From an uncultured Clostridia bacterium (GTDB lineage Bacteria > Bacillota > Clostridia > Christensenellales > Borkfalkiaceae), in NCBI GenBank assembly GCA_934271265.1, contig CAKQRE010000014.1, positions 1 through 52,981 on the forward strand: 52,981 nt of DNA. The letters are read 5' to 3'. Every line of letters starts with the position of its first letter. Position 1 is the stretch's first letter. The position numbers were made by a program, and so were the translations under genes. The notes below the pieces were generated by a model. It worked only from the letters and a program-made list of their open reading frames with translations. It ran no database searches and was not told the DNA's origin. Below, in pieces: positions 24,278 through 33,044 of the stretch.

Positions 24278-27016
24278 ATGACGATTTCAAGCTCGAAAAA
24301 CGCAAAAAAAGCGATCACGGAATTTTTAAAAGAAAATTACGGATACTTTCTGATTTCTGTTTTTATTTACGCCGTTTTCGCTTTTGCTCAGGCGTATTTC
24401 GATATATATCCTTACGGGAAGGCGATCATGGCGAGTTACGATCAACTCGCTCAGGTATGCCCTTTTCTGGAACATTATTTTGCCGTGGCGGACGGAACGA
24501 GCGGTTTGTTTCACACTTTTTTCGTCGGCGGGGGAATGGACGTTTTCGGGATCCTTTCCTTTTGTACGATCAGTCCGTTTTCCTTTCTTTTTCTGATCGG
24601 CGGGCGCGGCAATGCCGTTTATATGGTCAGTTTCGTTCTCCCCCTCAAGGTGATCTGTTCCGGCTTATCCGCGCAATGGTTTGTAAAAAAACATTTTAAA
24701 GAGATACCTTCCTACATCGGGGCGGTCATGTCTTTATTGTATGCCTTCGCGGGGTATCTTTACGTTTCCAACACGTATATCAACTGGACGGATCTTATGA
24801 TCTATATGCCGCTCGTCGGATCCGGCTTCATCCGTTTTGCGAAAGAAGATAAAATCGGTCTTCTTTCTTTTTCGCTTGCGGCGATGATATACACCTGTTT
24901 TTCCATCTCTTGTTTTTCTTTCTTTCTCCTCTTTCCATCTCTTGTCCTTTACGTGCCGTTCTGTGTGAAAAAGGAAGAGAGAAAAACGAAGTTAACGAAG
25001 TTATGCATGGCTTTTGTAATCGCGGTGACGGCGGCACTGCCCCTTCTTTTTCCTGCGTTTATGGCATATAAAAGCGCGGGAAGAAACACGGGGATCTTCA
25101 GCAGAATTTTCTCTTCCTCTATAAACGACGCCACCCCTTTATACGAAAAGTTTACTTATATCGCGGCGGACGGCGTGTTTCTGTTTCTCGCCGTTGTTTA
25201 TTTTTTCCGGAGCGGAAAAAAAGACAGGACTTCCTACTTCTTGTATGCCTGTCTTGCGATTTATCTTTTTCCGTGCGTGATAGACGAAAGTATGTTGCTT
25301 TTAAACGCCGGGTCTTACAATTCTTATGCGTTGCGGTTCGGGTTTTTGGGTGATTTTCTTTTGTTCTATCTTGCCCTGAGGGGAATTTCGGAATATCTCG
25401 CGAAGGACGAAACGATCCCCGATATGCCGGTGAAAAAATCGGGTGCGTTCATGGCGTTAACGGCGGCTGCGGTGTTCGGCGGTTCGTTCGGAACGTATCG
25501 GCTTTTTCAATATATCCTCAACGGAAAAACGTCTGACGGACAGGTGTTTCAGAAAGGAAAGGCTTTTTATTCTTTCTTTCCCGCGTTCGCTCATTCCGAA
25601 GGCGGGCTGGAAGGAACGGCGATCCTTCTCGGGATCACCGTGATCGTATTCGCCTTAGCGGCTGTTTTTCTCGGGCTGAAATTCGTAAAGGTAAAAGACG
25701 TTGCGATCCTTCTCTGCATTTTCTCCCTTACCCAGGTTTCCTTTTTCGGGTTTGCTCTCGTAAAAGGAGATCGCCAGGGAGGCAGCGCGGAAAATTACGA
25801 CAAATACGAAAGTCTGCTTACGCAGATCAACGAAAAGGAAACGGAAGATCCGTATTACCGGCTGAAGGGTTACGATTACTATATCTCTTCCGATTCTCCG
25901 CTGATCCTTCGCTATAACGCATACACTTTTTTCAGCTCGATGGCGGATTCGAAAAATCTGACCCCGCCCGTATTCTTCTCTTACGGCGGGAACGATACCA
26001 ACAGTACGAAGAGTAACCGCGGAAATCTGTTCTCGGACTGTCTGCTCGGTTATAAATACGTCGTTTATAAAACGTCTTCCGTTTCGGCGGCAAACAACCG
26101 CTCTTATCTGAAAAAAACGGGGATCACGGAAGACGACTACGTCGTTTACGAAAACACCCTCTGTTTCCCGTCCGCATTTAAAGTGAGCGGCGGAGATATG
26201 TCTTTCGAGGGGTTGAACTATATCCGCTCGGTCGAAAAGATTTACTCCTGTTTAAGCGGGGGCGAATCTCCTTTTACCGAGGTTCCTCTTACGGTAAAAA
26301 AAGAAGACGACGGGTTTTATACCGTCCTCGCCACGGGCGTCGCGAAATCCGATTTCTATTTTGCCGCGGAATTTCCCGATCTTTCCCGCTACGTCACGAC
26401 GAACGGTCAGGGAAAAGAGGTTTCCCTTGCCGACCATTACAGCTATAACTACCGCGCCTACCTTTCTTCCGAAACGATCCGGATCAAAGATACGAAAGGA
26501 GAACTGACGGAAGAGGATATCGTAAAGTACTGCCACGCGTATTCTATCGAACAGTCGAAGATAGCCTCTTTACAGGAAAAGGCGAAAGAAAACAGAGTAA
26601 ATTACACGCTGCGGAAGAACGGTATCGATACGGAACCTTTTCTTGCGGAAGAGGGACAATATCTCTTTATGAATTATGCCGATCTCGACGGTTATACCGT
26701 TACCGTGAACGGAAAAAAGGCGGAATTTGCCGAATGCGGGCTCGATATGATGCTGATCCCTCTCGAGGAAGGAGAAAACACGGTTAAAATAGAATACAAG
26801 TCTCCTTATATCCGCTATATCCTCGTCGGGCTTGCGGTTGCCGTTCTTCTGTCCGCCGCGTGGTTTTTTATTCTCAAAAAGAAACCGGAGATCCTTGTTA
26901 AAGTTTCTCCCGTCATTTCCGTTGCGGCATATTCGCTTACGATCCTTCTCGCGATCGCCTTCGCCGCATTCCCCTTCGGCGTGTATCTTTACAAATTGGT
27001 TTTATCTTTTCTGTAA
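24278..27016 (+). CDS. YfhO-family multi-membrane protein
   Basis: 912 residues, about 12 or more membrane segments plus a large external domain (about 500-840) before a final helix pair. The N-terminal motif YDQLAQVCPFLEHY and the loop GGGMDVFGILSF are typical of YfhO proteins. In Gram-positives YfhO and relatives act in lipoteichoic-acid or other polymer glycosylation using undecaprenyl-linked sugars, with a GT-C-like fold. The exact acceptor is unknown. No teichoic acid genes are adjacent. Membrane glycosyltransferase is the best inference. Confidence 0.85.
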   Translation: MTISSSKNAKKAITEFLKENYGYFLISVFIYAVFAFAQAYFDIYPYGKAIMASYDQLAQVCPFLEHYFAVADGTSGLFHTFFVGGGMDVFGILSFCTISPFSFLFLIGGRGNAVYMVSFVLPLKVICSGLSAQWFVKKHFKEIPSYIGAVMSLLYAFAGYLYVSNTYINWTDLMIYMPLVGSGFIRFAKEDKIGLLSFSLAAMIYTCFSISCFSFFLLFPSLVLYVPFCVKKEERKTKLTKLCMAFVIAVTAALPLLFPAFMAYKSAGRNTGIFSRIFSSSINDATPLYEKFTYIAADGVFLFLAVVYFFRSGKKDRTSYFLYACLAIYLFPCVIDESMLLLNAGSYNSYALRFGFLGDFLLFYLALRGISEYLAKDETIPDMPVKKSGAFMALTAAAVFGGSFGTYRLFQYILNGKTSDGQVFQKGKAFYSFFPAFAHSEGGLEGTAILLGITVIVFALAAVFLGLKFVKVKDVAILLCIFSLTQVSFFGFALVKGDRQGGSAENYDKYESLLTQINEKETEDPYYRLKGYDYYISSDSPLILRYNAYTFFSSMADSKNLTPPVFFSYGGNDTNSTKSNRGNLFSDCLLGYKYVVYKTSSVSAANNRSYLKKTGITEDDYVVYENTLCFPSAFKVSGGDMSFEGLNYIRSVEKIYSCLSGGESPFTEVPLTVKKEDDGFYTVLATGVAKSDFYFAAEFPDLSRYVTTNGQGKEVSLADHYSYNYRAYLSSETIRIKDTKGELTEEDIVKYCHAYSIEQSKIASLQEKAKENRVNYTLRKNGIDTEPFLAEEGQYLFMNYADLDGYTVTVNGKKAEFAECGLDMMLIPLEEGENTVKIEYKSPYIRYILVGLAVAVLLSAAWFFILKKKPEILVKVSPVISVAAYSLTILLAIAFAAFPFGVYLYKLVLSFL

Positions 27017-27069
27017 GTTCCGCGGGGCGAATACGCACAATTGTATGCTCTTTTTAATTTATTTGATTT

Positions 27070-27105
27070 ATGCCCGGCAAGGTTCGTATTATTCTTGCCC
27101 GGCAT
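27070..27105. repeat. 36-nt palindromic repeat, copy 3
   Basis: ATGCCCGGCAAG / CTTGCCCGGCAT perfect-type arms with a 12-base loop, 50 bases downstream of the YfhO stop codon. It could also act as a weak terminator. Confidence 0.9.
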
Positions 27106-27241
27106 AACTTGCAGTTAATGTTCTACCTGCTTTTTAATTAAAATTGCTTTTCTGAAAAATGCCCCGAAATTTCGGAAAAGGTCTGATCATGCTAAGATTA
27201 CCGACGAAAAGGCGTCGCACCCATAAGGAAAGAGAAACGTT

Positions 27242-28034
27242 ATGAAAGAAAACAGAAAATTGTTAAAAGACGTACTCGACGATATTCGTCAGGATATGAG
27301 CGACGAAGAAGTTCTTTCTCTGCTTGCCGACCGTAAGATCTCGGTACGCCCCGAAAGCGAGAAAAAATACACTTTCGGACAACGAGCCGCAGATGCTATC
27401 GCAAAATTTGCAGGCAGTTGGGCGTTCATTTTTTCGTTTGTCGGCGTTCTTGTTCTTTGGATGGTTATAAATATCATAATGGCGTCAAAAGCATTTGACC
27501 CGTATCCGTTCATACTGCTTAATCTGGTATTATCTTGCGTAGCGGCTATTCAGGCACCGCTCATTATGATGAGTCAGAACCGTCAGGAAGAAAAAGACCG
27601 CAGAAGAGCCGAAAACGACTATAAAGTCAATCTGAAAACCGAAATTATGATCGAGGCTCTATGCCAGGCAAGAATAATACGAACCATGGTCTGACGGCGT
27701 ATTTTTGACTAATACTGCGTTACGCTCACGGCTTATACGTTAAGTATTAACCCGTTCGCGTGCCTTGTCTTAGCCTAAAAATCCGCCGTCAGACTTGCCC
27801 GCAACCAAAACACCGATATTTTCGATGATTTTTGGTAAAGGCGAGAGCAGACGTACTTACCGTACTTCAAACGAGAATTTGCCGAAAAGCGCGAAAATAG
27901 CGGCGTTTTGGCAAGATTCGTATTACTCTTGTCTGGCATACGATAAACTGAATGCCGTTCTTGCCAGACAGTCTGCACTTGAAAAACACTTGCATTCGGA
28001 AGACGATGGTGATCATTCCGAAAAAAAATGCTAA
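27242..28034 (+). pseudogene. DUF1003 membrane protein gene interrupted by a MITE
   Basis: The 5' part (27242-27661) encodes a normal DUF1003 protein: an N-terminal soluble part, a membrane hairpin (FAGSWAFIFSFVGVLVLWMV ... FILLNLVLSCVAAIQAP) and the signature MMSQNRQEEKDRRRAENDY. Reading then runs into inserted DNA and stops after 10 foreign codons. The missing C-terminus resumes at 27939, in another frame, as YDKLNAVLARQSALEKHL and so on to a stop at 28034. Joining EAL to YDKLN exactly restores the family pattern (compare xxELHEKLDHL). The net insertion is 277 bp. The truncated 150-residue product may still be made. DUF1003 function is unknown. Confidence 0.85.
27662..27938. mobile_element. 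277-bp MITE with 25-bp terminal inverted repeats
   Basis: The ends are ATGCCAGGCAAGAATAATAC (left, including the A at 27661) and, read inward from the right, ATGCCAGACAAGAGTAATAC, about 25 bases matching with three differences. They also match the left part of the 36-nt palindromes. The interior has no usable gene but holds an 11-bp inverted repeat, GTCTGACGGCG (27689-27699) / CGCCGTCAGAC (27784-27794). A sequence similar to the interior (TAATACTGCGTTA) recurs at the right edge of the window. No transposase gene is present nearby, so movement must have been supplied in trans. Confidence 0.8.
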
Positions 28035-28139
28035 GCTTATGGATCGAGTTTACGGAAAAATTGCAAAAATATTACAAAAAACAGGTAGCGCATTATAGTG
28101 AAAAACCGTATAATTTAAGAGAAATGAGGAGGTGTCTGT

Positions 28140-28331
28140 ATGAAGTATAAAACGGTCGTATTAAAGTATAACCCACGCGCCCAAAAGATGGCGGAAGAAG
28201 TAGAAAAAGCGGCAAACGAATATGCCGGAAAAGGTTGGAAACTCATTACTTTTTCCGTTACCCTTTCGGCAAAAGCCATACTCGTATTCGAAATTCCCGA
28301 AGAAAAACAATTACAAAACCGGAAGATATAG
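28140..28331 (+). CDS. DUF4177-like small protein
   Basis: 63 residues, starting MKYKTVVLKY and containing NEYAGKGWKLITFSV, the usual layout of DUF4177 (beta-helix-beta). GAGGAGG precedes the ATG. Function is unknown; the family is often found in small open frames near regulators. Confidence 0.7.
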   Translation: MKYKTVVLKYNPRAQKMAEEVEKAANEYAGKGWKLITFSVTLSAKAILVFEIPEEKQLQNRKI

Positions 28332-28421
28332 TGACAAAGTGACGTAGCGATAAAACGGCTAAAAGAAATAGGATAAATAATACCAAAGGGAAATTTTCGC
28401 ATACTAAAACAAGACAGAGCC

Positions 28422-29186
28422 ATGAGATGTAAATTTGATAGGAAAGCATTTTCCGTTTTTGCGGCAATCGTTATGCTTGCGCCAATTACCGCGTTCACGT
28501 CCGCATGTTCGTTTTTGCCTAAATATAATAACCCGAAAAATATCGAGATCGACGGCGAAACATATGTAACCGGATTTTATGAGAATTTATGGGTGGAAGG
28601 CATTGTCTTCGGTAAGGACGATACTCCGAATTTTGAAACCGAATATCATATCTGGTGGAAAGTAGAAAGTTCGACGTTCGATATGTATTGCGCTCAAAAT
28701 AAAGAAGCTTTATGGTGGAATCCGACTATTTATTGTAAAAAAAGTCAATTTGACGCGGCAAAAAAATATTATGCGGACGCAGGTAATTTCAATTATTATA
28801 CGGGATTGTACGGCGACAGCAATAAAGACAAACGCATTCTCCTGAACGGAAATCTGAATTATTCCCTTTTGGAAGAATCTATTGTTTTGAATATGCGGAT
28901 CGTGGCGAATTCGGGAAAGGGTTTGCTGACGGGCAAAGAAGATTTTACCGACATAGAAGTTCATGTCCCGTACGATGAAATTTTGCCGGTTCAACCTGTT
29001 TTATACAGGGTAAGCAAAGACGACTTTTTTACGACTATTCAAAACGATTGGATCGTAACGGAAAAAGAAGTGTATATAGGGGGAATGTATAACGGCAAAA
29101 CAAAACAAAGTTGTACCGCATATAAAATCGGCAACGAATCAAACGAATACATTTTGAAATTGCTTTCTGAAAACGGCATAATATAA
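28422..29186 (+). CDS. Putative lipoprotein of unknown function
   Basis: 254 residues. An N-terminal basic stretch, a hydrophobic segment and a lipobox-like TSAC (Cys29) indicate export and lipid attachment. The mature part is rich in Tyr, Trp and Asn (for example YHIWWKVESS and NYYTGLYGD), suggesting a beta-rich extracytoplasmic domain. I do not recognise a family. The start at 28422 has only weak ribosome-site support, so nearby alternatives are possible. A terminator follows at 29392-29424. Confidence 0.65.
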   Translation: MRCKFDRKAFSVFAAIVMLAPITAFTSACSFLPKYNNPKNIEIDGETYVTGFYENLWVEGIVFGKDDTPNFETEYHIWWKVESSTFDMYCAQNKEALWWNPTIYCKKSQFDAAKKYYADAGNFNYYTGLYGDSNKDKRILLNGNLNYSLLEESIVLNMRIVANSGKGLLTGKEDFTDIEVHVPYDEILPVQPVLYRVSKDDFFTTIQNDWIVTEKEVYIGGMYNGKTKQSCTAYKIGNESNEYILKLLSENGII

Positions 29187-29272
29187 AAACAACTGTCTAA
29201 GCCTATGATGATTTGATTGTGATGTGCACCCTAAGATATAGAAGCAAAGTAAATTATAAAAGATTCAGGTCG

Positions 29273-29308
29273 ATGCCGGGCAAGGTTCGTATTACTCTTG
29301 CCCGGCAT
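29273..29308. repeat. 36-nt palindromic repeat, copy 4
   Basis: ATGCCGGGCAAG / CTTGCCCGGCAT, perfect 12-bp arms, loop GTTCGTATTACT. Intergenic. Confidence 0.9.
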
Positions 29309-29391
29309 ACGGATACGCGCCCCAAAGACAGATCCTCTTTAAAAATTTCAAGAATATCAAATCAAAACAAAGAAAAAGAGAGTTTGTAACG

Positions 29392-29424
29392 TAAAGAGTC
29401 CGAAAACGGGCTCTTTTTTGTTTT
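29392..29424 (+). terminator. Intrinsic terminator
   Basis: AAGAGTCCG-AAAA-CGGGCTCTT hairpin (one mismatch) followed by a T-run; ends the lipoprotein transcript before the convergent amidase gene. Confidence 0.75.
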
Positions 29425-29435
29425 CAGGGGGATCA

Positions 29436-30149
29436 TTATTCCGACCGGGTTGACTGACGGCTAAGCAGATAGTCGACCGAGCCGCGGTACAGGTAATAGG
29501 CGATTTTCTCCCGATAGCTTTTCTGTCTCAGAAGTTCTTCGTCTTCCGGATTGGATAGAAAACCACATTCCGCAAGGGCGCATACGCAGTTACATTCGTT
29601 CAGCACGTAATAGTCCCCTTTCAGGGTCGAATAGTCTTTCGGCTGATCGGGAGAGGCGTTCAGGCTTCTTTGCAAAGCGTCGGCAAACGCTTTCGATCGC
29701 TCGTCGTTTTCTTTGTAAAAAACCTGCGCTCCGCGCCGCGAGGGAGACGGGTAAAAATTCAGGTGAACGGAAAGAAACAGGTCGGCGTCCGATCTGTTTG
29801 CGATCTCCTTTCTTCTCTGCATGTCCCGCCGTTTGAAACCCTTCGTCGGAAGCCCGTAAAGTCCGCCCGCCCCCTTTCTCGTGAGAATCACTTTGAACCC
29901 GCCCGCGCGGAAGCATGCGGCGAGTTCTTTTACGATCTCGAGATTCAAATCGCTTTCTTTCGCTCCCGTTACGGTTCCGGTAACGCCGCCGTCTATCCCG
30001 CCGTGCCCGGCGTCGAGAACGACTGTTCCCGAAACGGCGTTTGCATATGTTTGCTTTTCCGAAACACTCCCGCAGCCCGAAAAACACAGAAGAAAAACGA
30101 TTATCCACACCGATAAGACCTTAAACCCTCTTTTTGTCATTGTGATCAT
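29436..30149 (-). CDS. N-acetylmuramoyl-L-alanine amidase (Amidase_3, CwlD-like)
   Basis: Zinc amidase that cleaves between muramic acid and the stem peptide. 237 residues. The N-terminal hydrophobic segment with FSGC could be a lipoprotein signal or a simple anchor. Zinc ligands are visible as DAGHGG (His), DLNLE (Glu) and SVHLN (His), with the catalytic Glu in AECGFLSNPED. The compact size without a wall-binding domain is like CwlD, which makes muramic-delta-lactam in spore cortex, but sporulation cannot be concluded from this alone. Its start is four bases from the DnaA-box cluster. Confidence 0.9.
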   Translation of the reverse strand: MITMTKRGFKVLSVWIIVFLLCFSGCGSVSEKQTYANAVSGTVVLDAGHGGIDGGVTGTVTGAKESDLNLEIVKELAACFRAGGFKVILTRKGAGGLYGLPTKGFKRRDMQRRKEIANRSDADLFLSVHLNFYPSPSRRGAQVFYKENDERSKAFADALQRSLNASPDQPKDYSTLKGDYYVLNECNCVCALAECGFLSNPEDEELLRQKSYREKIAYYLYRGSVDYLLSRQSTRSE

Positions 30150-30320
30150 AAGTTATCCACCGGAATTGTCCACAAGAACAAAAGTTTCTGTGGATAAATG
30201 TGGATAACTCCCCGAAAACAGTATATGTTGTCCACATCCGGAATATGTTTGTCCACAAAAAGAGGTGAATAAACGCCTTACAGGGTGACTTATCCACAAA
30301 AACACAGCCGACAAGGTTGA
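30150..30320. other. Candidate replication origin, part 2: dense DnaA-box cluster
   Basis: Seven boxes lie in 146 bases: TTATCCACC (30153), TTGTCCACA (30166), TGTGGATAA (30189 and 30199), TTGTCCACA (30228 and 30249) and TTATCCACA (30290). Three match the consensus exactly and four have one change. Spacing and both orientations resemble an oriC DnaA-assembly region. A T-rich stretch follows at 30349-30370, but no DnaA-trio is seen. Confidence 0.8.
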
Positions 30321-30444
30321 TAACTTTTCCGGAAAGCAAAAAGCGAACATGTTCTTTTTATTTTTTTCGCGGAAAATACGGAGCAGGCTCAGCCTGCTTT
30401 TTTTCGTAGATGGAAAAGAATTCCGCGAAAAATAAGTTCATCCG

Positions 30445-30480
30445 AAAATTGTTGACAAATCAACAATTTTATGATAAACT
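30445..30480 (+). promoter_or_regulatory. marR promoter with perfect palindromic operator
   Basis: AAAATTGTTGA-CAAA-TCAACAATTTT (30445-30470) is a perfect palindrome with 11-bp arms. It spans the -35 TTGACA (30452-30457); the -10 is TAAACT (30475-30480), spaced 17. This is the expected layout for autorepression by the MarR protein encoded 37 bases downstream. Confidence 0.75.
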
Positions 30481-30516
30481 GTCCCTTGTGCCGTATCGGT
30501 CGCGCCGGAGGGAGCT

Positions 30517-31023
30517 ATGGGAGAAAACAAAAAACGGAACGGAAAAAATACGGGAGACCGCTTTGCCGAATTTTCTTATCTTACGGCAAACATTGCGCGC
30601 TGTATCGGCAGGATCAAAAACGACGAGATGAAAAAATTAGGGCTGAAAGGAACGCAGGTAAATTGCTTTTTCTATCTGAACGAAATGCCGAGCGGCGTTA
30701 CGCTGACGGAATTGTATTCCCTTTGCGGGGAAGATAAAGCGTCCGTTTCGCGCGCGGTGAAGGTTCTGACCGAAAAGGGTTACGTGGAGCGCCGCCCGGG
30801 AGAAGAGAATAAAAAATACAAAATCCCTCTCGTTCTGACCGATCGGGGAAAAGAGATCGCTTCCTATATCGACGGGAAGATCGAGGAGATCATAAACGCG
30901 GACGGCGGTTGTCTCACGGAAGAAGAGATCTCGTCTTTTTATATCGTTCTGAAAAAAATCTACGATCATTTCAAAACTCTCTCGGCTAAACGAGCCGGGA
31001 AAGAGAAAAAGGAGAATTTATGA
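30517..31023 (+). CDS. MarR-family transcriptional regulator
   Basis: 168 residues, dimeric winged-helix repressor. The HTH/wing segment is VTLTELYSLCGEDKASVSRAVKVLTEKGYVERRPGEENKKYKIPLVLT in outline (about 65-115), with flanking dimerisation helices. It has GGAGGGAGC upstream of the ATG. Its stop overlaps the DegV start (ATGA), so it is co-transcribed with a fatty-acid-binding protein. This suggests, but does not prove, a role in lipid sensing similar to FabT-type MarR regulators. Confidence 0.88.
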   Translation: MGENKKRNGKNTGDRFAEFSYLTANIARCIGRIKNDEMKKLGLKGTQVNCFFYLNEMPSGVTLTELYSLCGEDKASVSRAVKVLTEKGYVERRPGEENKKYKIPLVLTDRGKEIASYIDGKIEEIINADGGCLTEEEISSFYIVLKKIYDHFKTLSAKRAGKEKKENL

Positions 31024-31880
31024 TCACGAAAATACTGGTCGATTCGGCGTCCGATATCGATCTTGAAGAAGCAAGGCAATACGGGGTGGAGCTTATCCCG
31101 CTGGAGGTTTCCTTCGGAAACGAAACCTATGAGGACGGAGTTACCCTTTCTCATGACGAGTTTTTCGAAAAACTGATCGAAACGGACGTTATACCGAAAA
31201 CGAGCCGTATTTCCGCCTATCGTTTTGAGGAGAAATTCGCCGCTATGACGGCGGAAAACGAAGAGGCGGGAGTCGTTTGCATTACCCTGTCTTCGGAGCT
31301 TTCCGGCACGTACGACGAGGCGAAACGGGCAGCGGCGAACTTCGGCGGAAAAGTTTACGTGGTAGACAGTCTTTCCGCAAGTCTCGGGGAAAGGATCCTG
31401 CTCGAGTATGCCGTTCTTCTTTTGAAACAAGGCTTGTCCGCCGGCGAGATCGCCGCGGCGCTGGAAGAAAAAAAGAAGGACATCCGACTGATCGCTCTGA
31501 TGGGAACCCTCAAATATCTGAAAAAGGGCGGGCGTATTTCTCCCCTGGTCGCGATATCGGGGGAACTATTGAACGTAAAGCCGGTGATCGCCGTAGAAGG
31601 TTCGGTTAAAATGCTCGGCAAAGCGCTCGGGTCGAAGCGGGGCAATAATCTGCTCAGCGAATCGGTCGAAAAAGCGGGCGGCGTCGACTTTTCGATGCCT
31701 TTTACCACCGCTTATTCCGGATTTGACAGCTCCGTTCTCGATAAATATATTGCGGACAGTTCTTCCCTGTGGGAGGGAAAGACCGAAAAAATAACGAAAC
31801 ATAAGATCGGCAGCGCGATCGGTACGCATATCGGTCCCGGGGCGATTGCGGTTGCCTTTTTCAAAAAGGAATCGAAATAA
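31020..31880 (+). CDS. DegV family fatty-acid-binding protein (FakB-like)
   Basis: 286 residues. DegV/FakB proteins hold a fatty acid and present it to the kinase FakA for phosphorylation and entry into phospholipid synthesis. Family features are the N-terminal VDSASDIDLEEA, the TSRISAYRFEE segment, CITLSSELSGTY and VVDSLSASLGE. No fakA or plsX is in the window. The coupling to MarR points to regulated uptake of exogenous fatty acids, relevant to the PlsC genes at 40-52 kb. Confidence 0.9.
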   Translation: MITKILVDSASDIDLEEARQYGVELIPLEVSFGNETYEDGVTLSHDEFFEKLIETDVIPKTSRISAYRFEEKFAAMTAENEEAGVVCITLSSELSGTYDEAKRAAANFGGKVYVVDSLSASLGERILLEYAVLLLKQGLSAGEIAAALEEKKKDIRLIALMGTLKYLKKGGRISPLVAISGELLNVKPVIAVEGSVKMLGKALGSKRGNNLLSESVEKAGGVDFSMPFTTAYSGFDSSVLDKYIADSSSLWEGKTEKITKHKIGSAIGTHIGPGAIAVAFFKKESK

Positions 31881-32077
31881 ACCGGATCCGACGTTTCTCA
31901 TGGATCTTTCTCGCCCGAAAAACCGTAAAATTTTTCCCGATCGGGAAAGAGTTGCGTGAACACGGTTGCGTTTCCCGAAAAAATATGGTATCATAAAAGA
32001 GGAAACCTGCTTACAGGTTTTCGGGGCGCAGCGTTTCGGCGGGAATGCCGATCCGGCGCAGACAAAGCGGGGGCGGA

Positions 32078-32938
32078 ATGGAGGAAAGCATCGGAGAAAT
32101 CATCAGAAAGGCGAGAAAGGAAAAGGGGATAACGCAGGCAAAACTTGCGCAGAAACTTTCCGTTACGCCGCAGGCGGTCAGCAAGTGGGAGCAGAACAGA
32201 AATCTGCCCGACGTTACTTTGCTGCAAGAAATCGCCGAGATATTATCCGTCGAACCCGCCTTGCTGTATTCCGTCGCGCCGAACGGATCCGAAACCTTCC
32301 GAAAAAACGAGAAGAAACTGAAAAAAACGGTAAAAACGACGAAGATCCTTGCCGTGGCTCTGCTTGCGGTTGCCTTCGTGTTTACGGGTTTTTTCGCTTT
32401 TCACCTCGTGACCGAAAAGAGAGACGCCGCCAGATACCGCGCGAGCATGGCTCTCGGGATCGCCGCCCGGGAAGACAATTATTACATAACGTTCCGTCGC
32501 AACGGAAAAGAGGGCGTTTATTGCCGCAAATACTTTTTCGACGGCAGGCTTTTATACTACTGCTCCTTTGGCGGAAACGAATATTACGGATACGGAGAAA
32601 AGACTTATCGCAAAACGGGCGACTCGTCGGCGGAAGAAACGGAAGGTCTTTCTCTCTTCCCTCTCTCCGATCTCGACGGGCTGGTCGTGCCGTCGGTAAG
32701 AATGAAAAAAGCGAAAGAAAAAGGAGGGATCGTTTCCTTTTCCTTCCGCCCGCAGGAAAACGATATTTACGGGTATCTGCTCGGGAGAGATCCCGACAGC
32801 TGCAACGTGGAACTCACCGAAGAAAACGGAGAATTGAAAACGCTGAAACTTGTGAGCGGCGAAGACGTTTGCCTTGCCACTTTCCGTTATTCTTACGATT
32901 TTTCATTGCCGTTTCCGTCGTTTATTCCGCAACAATAA
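32078..32938 (+). CDS. XRE-type HTH membrane protein
   Basis: 286 residues from the ATG at 32078 with a G-rich ribosome site. Residues 3-60 are an XRE HTH (ITQAKLAQKLSVTPQAVSKWEQ). Residues about 85-107 form one membrane helix, followed by an extracytoplasmic domain of about 170 residues with no recognised family. The layout (cytoplasmic DNA-binding head, single helix, external domain) is typical of membrane-tethered regulators sensing envelope signals; the ligand is unknown. A bidirectional terminator follows. Confidence 0.8.
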   Translation: MEESIGEIIRKARKEKGITQAKLAQKLSVTPQAVSKWEQNRNLPDVTLLQEIAEILSVEPALLYSVAPNGSETFRKNEKKLKKTVKTTKILAVALLAVAFVFTGFFAFHLVTEKRDAARYRASMALGIAAREDNYYITFRRNGKEGVYCRKYFFDGRLLYYCSFGGNEYYGYGEKTYRKTGDSSAEETEGLSLFPLSDLDGLVVPSVRMKKAKEKGGIVSFSFRPQENDIYGYLLGRDPDSCNVELTEENGELKTLKLVSGEDVCLATFRYSYDFSLPFPSFIPQQ

Positions 32939-32957
32939 AAGAAAGTATTGTAAATAA

Positions 32958-32996
32958 AAGGGCGGATAAACGGCTTATAGCCGCATATCCGCCTTT
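32958..32996. terminator. Bidirectional terminator built around the 14-bp motif
   Basis: Outer arms GGCGGATA / TATCCGCC and inner arms CGGC / GCCG form one hairpin with the loop TTATA, T-rich on both sides. The dispersed motif (32967-32980) makes up the inner stem-loop. Confidence 0.8.
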
Positions 32997-33044
32997 AAAA
33001 ATTCCCTTTTACGGCAAGGTTTCGGAACTCCCGAAAAAACGGGA

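Noticed and set aside
24240..24280. Further copy of the 14-bp motif (CCTATAGAGGGATTTA)
   Set aside because: Too many differences from the consensus.
27795..28034. Independent 79-residue gene after the MITE
   Set aside because: Its last 32 residues are the displaced C-terminus of the DUF1003 protein and the first part is MITE DNA.
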